This document shows positions 1-7,952 of a DNA stretch of 64,000 nt, one piece after another. The notes beneath the pieces are model-generated. The model did no database searches. It was not told the DNA's origin and was given only the letters and a program-made list of their open reading frames with translations. Origin of the DNA: Candidatus Saccharimonadota bacterium (GTDB lineage: Bacteria; Patescibacteriota; Saccharimonadia; Saccharimonadales; Saccharimonadaceae); assembly GCA_009783305.1 (NCBI GenBank), contig WRHJ01000002.1, forward strand, positions 23,097 through 87,096, written 5' to 3'. The stretch's first letter is position 1. Each line of letters opens with the position of its first letter. The position numbers and the translations under genes are program-made.

Positions 1-2
1 AT

Positions 3-278
3 AAGTTCGTTACGGAAGGCAGGAAAGATTTGGATGACGCTGTTGAGAGCTTGGCGCCGACAGACGAAGAAATTAATAATTTTAAGAATAACGTAGATGC
101 TAGATACGCTATATATAGTGATGATGACCACATTATACCTCTTGAAATACTAAAAAAGCATGCCGACAATATTGGCGCAGAACACTTATTGATATCCGGT
201 ATCGGTCATATGGGCAAAAAGAGTAATTTGCAGACTTTACCACAAGTATTAGAGATTATTGGGCGAACTAGTGCTTAA
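3..278 (+). CDS. RBBP9/YdeN-like alpha/beta hydrolase, C-terminal fragment (5' end outside window)
   Basis: Frame is open to the window edge (KFVTEGRKDLDD...); C-terminal YAIYSDDDHIIPLE...GIGHMG resembles the serine-hydrolase Asp/His region. Confidence 0.6.
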   Translation, partial: KFVTEGRKDLDDAVESLAPTDEEINNFKNNVDARYAIYSDDDHIIPLEILKKHADNIGAEHLLISGIGHMGKKSNLQTLPQVLEIIGRTSA

Positions 279-510
279 AGTAGTATAATTCAATCGTTAA
301 TCGGTGGAATATTTGTTTGTCGAATTATTACTAGACTTGTAGATTGTTATAACTTGAGAAACCGTGTTTCGTCTGAGTAGATTCGAATTTTTGAATATTT
401 TGAGTTATTTAACAGCGGTAGGAGATTGGTTATAACTTGTACGCTGCCTTGTATCCCTCGTGGGCTCTAGTGATATCTGAAGTAGTGTCTTGAAAGCCAC
501 CTCTGCTTTA

Positions 511-539
511 TTGACTTTTTTAAGTATGTGTGCTATAAT
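511..539 (+). promoter_or_regulatory. Sigma70-like promoter TTGACT-N17-TATAAT with TGTGC before the -10
   Basis: TTGACT 511-516, 17-nt spacer, TATAAT 534-539; same -10 context as the promoter at 18699. Confidence 0.75.
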
Positions 540-545
540 AAGAAT

Positions 546-775
546 GTGAGCTGGTAACAGTTTACAGATTAGAGTGAGGTGTACGTATGGCGGTTTTAAG
601 ACCCATATATGGGTCTTCTTGTTTCTAAACAAGAAGATTCCACTCCTTATCTACGAACTTTTACATGATGACTTACAGAGGTGTTTCCGCCCTACACGCT
701 TATATATCAGATGTAGGCGACTAGGGCGAAAACACGAGTTCTCGCCTATAATTGAACTATGAGGAGGAAACAGAT
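546..775 (+). promoter_or_regulatory. Long structured 5' leader (candidate cis-regulatory RNA) upstream of CDS 776
   Basis: Overlapping hairpins 598-617 (AAGACCCATATATGGGTCTT) and 614-637 (TCTTCTTGTTT/AAACAAGAAGA); long-range stem 681-693/723-735 just upstream of SD GAGGAGG. Confidence 0.45.
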
Positions 776-1129
776 GTGATAAAACCGCAAGAGCTTACAC
801 GAGCGCCGAACCAGATTTATGTCCCTATTCCGTACAAAAACCCTAAACTTAACTGGGAAGGCCATATCAACGGGATTAAGCGCTGGGCAGAAAAGTTCGG
901 CATCAAGCTGGGAGAAGATTACGGATTCGGAATCGAAATCTCAGAAATACCCGAAAGCATCGAATGGCACACCGAGGACGAAACCGGAGGCTTCTTGATT
1001 GACTCAAAGCTCGGTGCCGTTAAAGGACGAGTCGGCGTGGTCAATAGGACTGGAACGGCCGAAAACGGCACAGTGTCTTGCAAAATAACACCTGGGATAC
1101 CGGTATCTACATCACTGAATTACGAATAA
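776..1129 (+). CDS. Hypothetical protein, GTG start after GAGGAGG
   Basis: ORF with strong SD (GAGGAGGaaacagatGTG); ORF track start (752, TTG) is upstream. Confidence 0.6.
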   Translation: MIKPQELTRAPNQIYVPIPYKNPKLNWEGHINGIKRWAEKFGIKLGEDYGFGIEISEIPESIEWHTEDETGGFLIDSKLGAVKGRVGVVNRTGTAENGTVSCKITPGIPVSTSLNYE

Positions 1130-1142
1130 GGGAGGGGAAATA

Positions 1143-1487
1143 ATGGACGGATTTATGAAGCAGCAAGTTACAGACTTCACTGGTCTGGTGGATCGCGAGA
1201 TGACGGCGATAAAGCAAGCGGCGGACAGGATCGTTGATGCGACAAAGTTTTGCGATGAACTCGACAGCAAGGAAGGACTAAGCTTTGCGGAAAAATATGT
1301 GCAACTGTATCTGAATAAGATCTTTGATTTCATGGACGAGATTAAGGAAATGTCAGAGCAGGCGCCTTTGGCCGCGAAAGCCCTCTTCATGGTTATAAAC
1401 CATTCGATGTCGGCTGTTCCTGCGCCCGCCACAGAAGCCGAAGCAGCCGAGCTGTTAACCCACATCATGCTTAGCAGCGCCGAATGA
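1143..1487 (+). CDS. Hypothetical small helical protein
   Basis: ORF 14 nt after the previous gene with SD AGGGAGGGG; followed by terminator. Confidence 0.6.
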   Translation: MDGFMKQQVTDFTGLVDREMTAIKQAADRIVDATKFCDELDSKEGLSFAEKYVQLYLNKIFDFMDEIKEMSEQAPLAAKALFMVINHSMSAVPAPATEAEAAELLTHIMLSSAE

Positions 1488-1510
1488 ACTATTAAGTAAG
1501 TCATTACGAA

Positions 1511-1546
1511 CAAACCGTCAGGCGCAGAGCGCCGGGCGGTTTTTCT
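1511..1546 (+). terminator. Rho-independent terminator
   Basis: AAACCGTCAGGCGCagaGCGCCgggCGGTTTTTCT. Confidence 0.7.
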
Positions 1547-1664
1547 ATAGATTTATTATGTTTGTTATTATTAGAGCTGGAACAGTTTTCTTCCTTAAAG
1601 ATGGTTATAACTTGAGAAATTCTGTTCCGCCAGAGCATAAGCGTAATAGCAAAAGGAGATTAGT

Positions 1665-2126
1665 ATGTCCGCTAGCGAGTGGTACAAAGGCAAAGATGGC
1701 AAGGCTGAACATCTGGTTTATCTGAATAGCAAAGCAAAAGAGCTAGAGAAACTTTTGGCTGGTGAAAAAACTATGATTATGCGCGGTGCTGCGGGCAAAA
1801 AGTCACCACTTGGTGGCAGAGCAAAAGTAAATGACACTGTCTATTTTGTGGAAACTGGCGGCGATATGACTGTCACATGCATGGGTGTCATTTCTAAAAT
1901 TGTCGAGAGCGAGAAAATGACTCCTGAAGAATCCATCGGATTCGTGAAGAAGTTTGAGAAAGAATTAAACTTGTCCAAAGAACAATACGACAGATGGGCA
2001 GGCAAAAAATATCTAGCCGTGTATGAGATATCAGATATTAAGCCAATCGAACCGTTTACTTATCGACGCGACAAGAATATGGATGACTGGATTATTACTG
2101 ACGATATTAACAAGATAAAGGTATAA
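1665..2126 (+). CDS. Hypothetical protein, possibly PUA-like (EVE/ASCH-type) domain
   Basis: SD AAAGGAG; sequence pattern VNDTVYFVETGGD...KYLAVYEISDIKPIEPF suggests a PUA-like fold. Confidence 0.5.
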   Translation: MSASEWYKGKDGKAEHLVYLNSKAKELEKLLAGEKTMIMRGAAGKKSPLGGRAKVNDTVYFVETGGDMTVTCMGVISKIVESEKMTPEESIGFVKKFEKELNLSKEQYDRWAGKKYLAVYEISDIKPIEPFTYRRDKNMDDWIITDDINKIKV

Positions 2127-2257
2127 TTAGGTAGGAAGATTGTTTGCGTCGGAATAACTTGGTTTATACTCCGTTAAAACCTGCGAAATTGAGTCCCGCC
2201 AGTAAAACGAGGGACGCCGCAGGCGCATCCCGAGTCTTCCGCCAGAGTAGGCTAAAC

Positions 2258-2302
2258 AAACCCCCGACAATCTGTAGTAATACAGTACGTCGGGGGTTTT
2301 GC
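2258..2302. terminator. Bidirectional intrinsic terminator
   Basis: AAACCCCCGACaatctgtagtaatacagtacGTCGGGGGTTTT. Confidence 0.7.
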
Positions 2303-2319
2303 TATTCACGCTGCAATGT

Positions 2320-2877
2320 TTAGTTATTCGTCCTACAGGTCGGCGAAACTCCAAGGACATCGTAAATCTCGCTTTTGCTCATACCGGTTTCAAGCTGTTC
2401 GTAGACATAGTCGCTGACTGTCTTATTGAACGAAGCTATGCTCACAGCATAGCCGCTATCGTCAAAGCCAATCGTAATGCCATTGTGATAATCGCAGTTT
2501 TCTGCAACGCCGAACAAATCATCCAAAGCATCTCCCACACCCTTCGCCAATAAAACATAGCTGATAAAGAAAATCGCAATCCCTGCAACGGATAGAATCG
2601 TACCAACCAACGCCATAGCCTTTCCGCCCATCTTGTTCGCAAAACCCATAATTGTGGCAATTAAGCCCAAGATTAAACCAACAATTGCGATTATCAGCGA
2701 GAAAATATTAAGGAAGGGTATCCACGCTCCGCACACCGCTACAATACCAAGCACTAATGCTGCGACCGCCAAACCTTTGCCTCCGCCCGCCGGCGCAGCA
2801 GCCATTGGCTGACTTACATTTGGAACCGGAGCCTGTGGCGCTGCCGCCTGTTGTGGTTGACTACTATTATTTTCCAT
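2320..2877 (-). CDS. DUF4190-like membrane protein with SmpA/OmlA-like C-terminal motif
   Basis: Pro/Ala-rich N-term, 2-3 TM segments, C-term YEQLETGMSKSEIYDVLG. Confidence 0.55.
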   Translation of the reverse strand: MENNSSQPQQAAAPQAPVPNVSQPMAAAPAGGGKGLAVAALVLGIVAVCGAWIPFLNIFSLIIAIVGLILGLIATIMGFANKMGGKAMALVGTILSVAGIAIFFISYVLLAKGVGDALDDLFGVAENCDYHNGITIGFDDSGYAVSIASFNKTVSDYVYEQLETGMSKSEIYDVLGVSPTCRTNN

Positions 2878-2926
2878 ACAAATTCACCTTTCTTTTAATA
2901 ACCACATTATAACATAATCATTATGA

Positions 2927-5341
2927 CTATTTTTTTACTCTTCTTCGGATCATCAACCACGTCGCCATACCCACACTGGCGCCGACAATCAGTATGATAT
3001 GCAAATTCTGTCCCATAACCCTTGCCCCTTCATACCAAAAGAAACCCGTATCTGGCGCTGTTGGTGGCGTAACTGGAGGCGTATATTTGACGATTGTAGA
3101 CGTAGAACAATTTATACAGTTTCCTTCAATGGCCCCATTAAGCCCAGCTGGAGACACTATGTTGTTCATCACCCCGTTTGCGCCCACAAGATCCGACGGG
3201 ATAAGCACTCGCACCATATAGGTAATATAAACAGTTTGATCGACTGCGAGTGACCCGCTCCAATTTAAAGTCTTGCCTTTGACTAATGGATTATTGGCAG
3301 GAGTACCGTCCGGCTCGCCCCTATAAGAAGGTGCGTCATAAGAAGCGTAGTTGTCTGCGCCAATCACGGCATCATCGAGCACGTCCGAAAGATCATCCTC
3401 TATGTATATCGGATACCATCTCGTATAAGGAGAAGTTCCGGTATTAGTTATAGCTACAGTGTACACGACCCAGTCATTTGGCGTAGTTCCGTCTGGAGTT
3501 ATCTCGGTTATCGGAGTCTTGCCCCAGTTTGTGACAGTCTTATCTATCGTATACTCCGGATCGCCAACGAGAGTCTGCGTCGAGCAGTCTCCTGAACAAC
3601 TTCCATCCGTACCAGTTACGGTCAGGTAGTTATTCAATTGCAAGTTGCCTTCACCAGTCACCGTAACAGAATATGTCACAATCTTCGTGCCTCCAGCCAG
3701 GAGATCGCCGCTCCAGTTCAAAATCATCCCAGATAGCCCACACGTTTCCGACCCATCTGCAATATCAGTTGCACAATCTCCGTTATAAAACGCGTCATCA
3801 AGGACGTCTGACATATCGTCAATAAAGGTTGCTAAAGTAGTAGAACTAGTATAATCTTCTTCGCCGGTATTCTGGAGCGTAATTTCATATGTGACGACAT
3901 CGCCCGGACGGACGTGGCGCGGATTGTCTGAAGTCGCCGTTTTGCTCACGATGTATCCATCAGGCGCAGTACAGTTCCGTACCGTGGGAGGGGTATTATT
4001 ATCTGGGTCTGGATCTGCCTCATTGCCAGTCACGGTAGCCATGTTATCAACGCAGAGACCAAACGTTGTTGGAGTTGACACTGTAATATTAAACGATTGC
4101 GAGTCCAAAGCTGCTAATGTACCCGAAACACAAATAACTGTCCGACCAGTAGGATCGTCCGGCGAAATGTAACAGTCAGCATCCATAGATATTACTGTCG
4201 TATTAGCATCAATTACATCTGTAATATAAAAGCCGCTGCTTGCAACGCCGAAAGCGTCATTATTCGTCACAGTAAGCGTGTAAGAAATATTCGCACCCGC
4301 CACATACTGCGTCGGATCACCACCAGTATCATTTCCCGTGTCAGCAGTTTTTTCTAAACTCAAATCAATCGGCTCTCCAGCGTACGACGCGCCATCATTT
4401 GTACTGCTTGATGGTCCAAATAGCATAGCGCCCTCAGCAAATACTGGCGCAGCAGAAGCGGGATCCGTGATAACGATTTGGTGGATGTGTCCTGTTTGGT
4501 TGTTAGAAATACCAAGATTGCCGTTCCCATAGAGCCACTGAGCTCCAAAACTTGCACCATTCCATTGGATACTTGAAAGCCCGCCTAGACTAAACCAATC
4601 TAACACCCCATACCTAGCGCTGCCCGGAGTTACGTCAATACGATAAATCCCATTAGGAAAAGCTGCCGTGTTCCCACCGCCACCGTAGACTGCCCATATA
4701 TAGCTATCACCAGAAACAGGATCTTCCATACAGACCATATCGGCAACATTTGGAAGCGTATTCGTCCCTCCATATCCAGCAGTAAGATTCAGCGGCACCG
4801 CAGTTGGAGTTACGGCCGCAACATTAATAGAAAAAATCCTCGTCGTATTCTGTGAAGGGGCTATCCATAAAGTATTTGGCGGATTACAGGTCCCAATCGT
4901 CCCGGCGTTATAAGTCTGCGAACCTGACAATGCCGGCAAATTAGCTATTGACCCTCCAGGCCCAAGTCCCGTAGTTGCACCGGTCGAGTCTATCTGAATT
5001 AGGCGATTTGTTCCAGTATTGATAGCATAAAGGAACATGTCCGTAGGGTTGAAACCCATGGCATTATAGGTAATTGTTTGTACTGGGCCTATGGTAGCAA
5101 AGTTCGCGGTATTTGTGCCTGGAACTTGGACGGCCCCATAAAGTCTGGTTGGGCTGCCCTGAGAGACGAAAATCATACTTGGTCCATAAGGAAATGGCAC
5201 AGGTGCGGCATAAGCTGGACGCTCTTGTTTAACCATAAAGCCGACAAAAAGAAACACAAAAGACACCACCAGTAATCCCGCCGCGATAGATGCTAGATTT
5301 TTGCCTCCACTTCGCTTTATTTTATTGATACCCGTTGCCAT
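2927..5341 (-). CDS. Large secreted surface protein with DUF11-type repeats and C-terminal APDTG + TM + RRRVKK tail
   Basis: N-term signal/TM, repeated VTYxITLxNTG blocks, C-term PPTAPDTGFF...IILIVGASVGMATWLMIRRRVKK. Confidence 0.8.
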   Translation of the reverse strand: MATGINKIKRSGGKNLASIAAGLLVVSFVFLFVGFMVKQERPAYAAPVPFPYGPSMIFVSQGSPTRLYGAVQVPGTNTANFATIGPVQTITYNAMGFNPTDMFLYAINTGTNRLIQIDSTGATTGLGPGGSIANLPALSGSQTYNAGTIGTCNPPNTLWIAPSQNTTRIFSINVAAVTPTAVPLNLTAGYGGTNTLPNVADMVCMEDPVSGDSYIWAVYGGGGNTAAFPNGIYRIDVTPGSARYGVLDWFSLGGLSSIQWNGASFGAQWLYGNGNLGISNNQTGHIHQIVITDPASAAPVFAEGAMLFGPSSSTNDGASYAGEPIDLSLEKTADTGNDTGGDPTQYVAGANISYTLTVTNNDAFGVASSGFYITDVIDANTTVISMDADCYISPDDPTGRTVICVSGTLAALDSQSFNITVSTPTTFGLCVDNMATVTGNEADPDPDNNTPPTVRNCTAPDGYIVSKTATSDNPRHVRPGDVVTYEITLQNTGEEDYTSSTTLATFIDDMSDVLDDAFYNGDCATDIADGSETCGLSGMILNWSGDLLAGGTKIVTYSVTVTGEGNLQLNNYLTVTGTDGSCSGDCSTQTLVGDPEYTIDKTVTNWGKTPITEITPDGTTPNDWVVYTVAITNTGTSPYTRWYPIYIEDDLSDVLDDAVIGADNYASYDAPSYRGEPDGTPANNPLVKGKTLNWSGSLAVDQTVYITYMVRVLIPSDLVGANGVMNNIVSPAGLNGAIEGNCINCSTSTIVKYTPPVTPPTAPDTGFFWYEGARVMGQNLHIILIVGASVGMATWLMIRRRVKK

Positions 5342-5601
5342 ACAAGGTTCCTTCCGCCATTAAAGCTTGTGATTATTCGCACTCATTATAGCACAAACAA
5401 ATACAGTGATAATGTATGTAGTATAATCCAGCTCGGCCTGTGCTTCCGCTAACCCCTGCCTAGTTAAGTAAGTTTCGTTTTTCATTTTTGTGACTCCCTT
5501 CTTACTTTTTACTTTGCAATTTCAGTGTGAGCTGTCAAGCAACTTGAAAGTCAACTACTTTTTCCTACAGAGGCCGCCAACAAAAATAAGTCCTAAAACT
5601 T

Positions 5602-5664
5602 GGAAACGATCCACAAAAAGAAGTCATTAAACTAGTTTAATGACTTCTTAAAAGGATCGTTTCC
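5602..5664. repeat. Nested long inverted repeat 3' of tRNA-Arg; inner part acts as a terminator on the minus strand
   Basis: GGAAACGATCC (5602-5612)/GGATCGTTTCC (5654-5664) enclosing AAGAAGTCATTAAACTAGTTTAATGACTTCTT (5618-5649). Confidence 0.8.
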
Positions 5665-5668
5665 GACG

Positions 5669-5745
5669 TGGTATGCCCGATACGATTCGAACGTACGACC
5701 TTCAGCTCCGCAAGCTGACGCTCTATCCAACTGAGCTACGGGCAC
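5669..5745 (-). tRNA. tRNA-Arg, anticodon GCG, CCA encoded
   Basis: Cloverleaf GTGCCCG-TA-GCTC...TCAGC-TTGCGGA-GCTGA...GTACG-TTCGAAT-CGTAT-CGGGCAT-A-CCA. Confidence 0.92.
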
Positions 5746-5873
5746 ATGTGTGGATAACAAACCGTCGCTTTCACACGACGTCTTTTATCCACCTCGAAAA
5801 TTAAACGAGCATTGTGAAAATCACAACACCTCGCATTATAGCACACCTCGCGCCCCCGTGGTATAATCAAATT

Positions 5874-6608
5874 ATGGAAAAAGCCACTAAAAAATCGAGT
5901 TTAAAACCAAAACTCCAAAAGGCCAAGGTGAAGGTGGCCAACACTATCCATGGCAAACCTGCCAAGGATCTCAAAATCATCGCCGTTGCCGGTCACACCG
6001 GTAGTGAAACGGTCGCCCATTTTATCCACGAAATCCTCAGCGCCCACAAGGTACCAGCCGCCCTTATCACCAGCCCCGCCGACAGCCCCATCTCCACCCT
6101 CATGCTCTATCGATATCTCTCAAAATGCCTCAAAAGCGGCGCCACCCACGTCATCATCGAAGCCCCCGCCGCCTCCATCAAAAAACAAGTCTTCTATAAG
6201 CTGCCTATCCACATGGCCGTCCTCACCAACACTGTCTCTCCCGACATCATCGGCACTGACATCGCCGATCTCGTCGCCCAAAAATCCACTCTTTTCCAGG
6301 ATTCGCCTCATTTCATCGTCCTCAACCGCGATGACCCTCAATATGACCACTTCTCAACTTTCGCCGCCAAAACCGCCACCACCACCTACGGCCAACACCG
6401 TGAAGCCAAAACCCGCATCAATCGCTCAAAACTCTACAAAAAGGGCACCGAAGCCAGTCTCGCCCACGATTCTGCCACCTTTGATGTCGCTACCTTCGCC
6501 ATCGGCGAAGAAGCTGTCGCCCTCATGGCCGCTGCCGCTGCCGCTGCCAACCTCCTCGGTGTCCCAGATGATATCATCGTCGAAGGCATCGCCTCCTACG
6601 AACCGTAA
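5874..6608 (+). CDS. Mur-ligase-like protein, degenerate P-loop and missing C-terminal domain
   Basis: Central-domain similarity to MurE (ATHVIIEAPAAS, HMAVLTNTVSPD, FIVLNRDDP) but GHTGSET instead of GTNGKTT. Confidence 0.6.
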   Translation: MEKATKKSSLKPKLQKAKVKVANTIHGKPAKDLKIIAVAGHTGSETVAHFIHEILSAHKVPAALITSPADSPISTLMLYRYLSKCLKSGATHVIIEAPAASIKKQVFYKLPIHMAVLTNTVSPDIIGTDIADLVAQKSTLFQDSPHFIVLNRDDPQYDHFSTFAAKTATTTYGQHREAKTRINRSKLYKKGTEASLAHDSATFDVATFAIGEEAVALMAAAAAAANLLGVPDDIIVEGIASYEP

Positions 6609-6625
6609 CGTGCTATACTTTATAA

Positions 6626-7474
6626 ATGATTAATCAAAAGCTACTTGTCTCCGGCACCGATTACTTCAACAACACCGCCCACATCAACCCCTACTACACC
6701 AACGACGTCATTGATCAAGCCAAAGCCGCCCAGGAGCACGCCCTCCTCGTCAGTTGTTTCAAGCAGGCCGGCATCGAAGTCATCGAAGTTCCGCCACCCA
6801 CCGACTGTCAGGACGGCGTTTATACAGCTAACTGGGCCATCGTTCACAACGGCACCGCTATCCTTAGTAATCTCCCTAGCGTTCGCAAGCCCGAACAGCC
6901 CTACGCCAAACAGGTCTTAGAAAATCTTGGCCTAGCCTGCATCGATCCCACCGCACCTCACCTCTTCTCCGGTCAAGGCGACTCTCTTATCTGTGGCAAC
7001 CGCCTTTTCGCTGGCTCCGGCTACCGCTCCACCCCCGAAGCCCAAAAAATCGTTGCTGATGCCTTCGGCCTCGAACTAATTCAACTGCACGCTCTCCCCA
7101 AACTCAACGACACCGGCAGTCCCTTCTGGAACGCCGCCACCAACAATTATGACTCCTTCTTTTACGACCTCGATCTAGCCCTCGCTGTCATTGACGAAAA
7201 CACCATCGCCTACTGCCCAGAAGCTTTCGACGATCCATCTCGGCGTAAACTTGCCGACCTAGATATCGACAAAATCCTCGTCGACAGGGAAGAAGCCGTC
7301 ACCGGATTTGCCTGTAACCTCGTCAGCACCGGCCAAACCGTCATTATGTCCGCCCACGCCCCCAAACTCCAAGCCGAGCTCCAAAAGCGCGGCCTAGCCA
7401 CCCTCACCCCAGAAATCACCGAACTCAAAAAAGGCGGCGGTTACATCCGCTGCGTCTCCCTCATTCTATCCTAG
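6626..7474 (+). CDS. Amidinotransferase/dimethylarginine dimethylaminohydrolase (DDAH)-like
   Basis: Guanidino-modifying enzyme pattern: N-term TDYFNN..., FSGQGDSLI, NLVSTGQTVIMS. Confidence 0.7.
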   Translation: MINQKLLVSGTDYFNNTAHINPYYTNDVIDQAKAAQEHALLVSCFKQAGIEVIEVPPPTDCQDGVYTANWAIVHNGTAILSNLPSVRKPEQPYAKQVLENLGLACIDPTAPHLFSGQGDSLICGNRLFAGSGYRSTPEAQKIVADAFGLELIQLHALPKLNDTGSPFWNAATNNYDSFFYDLDLALAVIDENTIAYCPEAFDDPSRRKLADLDIDKILVDREEAVTGFACNLVSTGQTVIMSAHAPKLQAELQKRGLATLTPEITELKKGGGYIRCVSLILS

Positions 7475-7496
7475 CTACTGATAATTCTAAGAAGGG

Positions 7497-7525
7497 TTGA
7501 CAAAACGCACAAAGTTTGCTATAAT
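7497..7525 (+). promoter_or_regulatory. Promoter TTGACA-N17-TATAAT
   Basis: TTGACA 7497-7502, TATAAT 7520-7525. Confidence 0.8.
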
Positions 7526-7575
7526 GAAAAGATACGTACCTTAATTTTACTGTTAAAAACAGAGGAGGTTTACCC

Positions 7576-7908
7576 ATGGCCAATACTGCAAACCATACCA
7601 AGAATCCCAATGCTAATGTTCCTGCCTGCACCGACGGTATGTCTGCCCAAGAAGTATTCGGTGCCACCGCGCTCGCCCGACAACTTGCCGAAGACGAAGC
7701 GGCGCGCATGGTGCGCGGCCAGCTCGCTACCGAATCTCTGCTATACTTCGTCGGCGAAATTATGGCCGATCTGACAGAAAATGGCACCATATCCACCGAT
7801 TTCGACTTCGACGGCCACATCAAATCCGTCAGGGTGAGTACGCCCACTATCAATCTCTACTACAATCCCATCCTCCCCAAATCGTCCAACACCAACAATA
7901 AACAGTAA
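7576..7908 (+). CDS. Hypothetical protein
   Basis: SD AGAGGAGG upstream of ATG; terminator at 7918-7950. Confidence 0.7.
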   Translation: MANTANHTKNPNANVPACTDGMSAQEVFGATALARQLAEDEAARMVRGQLATESLLYFVGEIMADLTENGTISTDFDFDGHIKSVRVSTPTINLYYNPILPKSSNTNNKQ

Positions 7909-7917
7909 AACCCCGCA

Positions 7918-7950
7918 AAAATGCCGAACTACAAGTTCGGCATTTTTCAT
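7918..7950 (+). terminator. Intrinsic terminator
   Basis: AAAATGCCGAACtacaaGTTCGGCATTTTTCATTT. Confidence 0.8.
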
Positions 7951-7952
7951 TT

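Noticed and set aside
405-632. 75-aa minus-strand ORF overlapping the 511-775 leader
   Set aside because: Its THIWVLKPPYVH peptide is produced by the hairpin palindrome at 598-617; no SD.
5602-5664. Palindrome considered as a dif/XerCD site
   Set aside because: Does not match the 11-6-11 dif layout or its AT-rich consensus as I know it; kept only as an unexplained nested inverted repeat.
5950-6633. Long + strand ORF (227 aa) in an alternate frame
   Set aside because: Shadow of the Mur-ligase-like gene 5874-6608; low-complexity Pro/Ser composition produced by the NNC codon bias.
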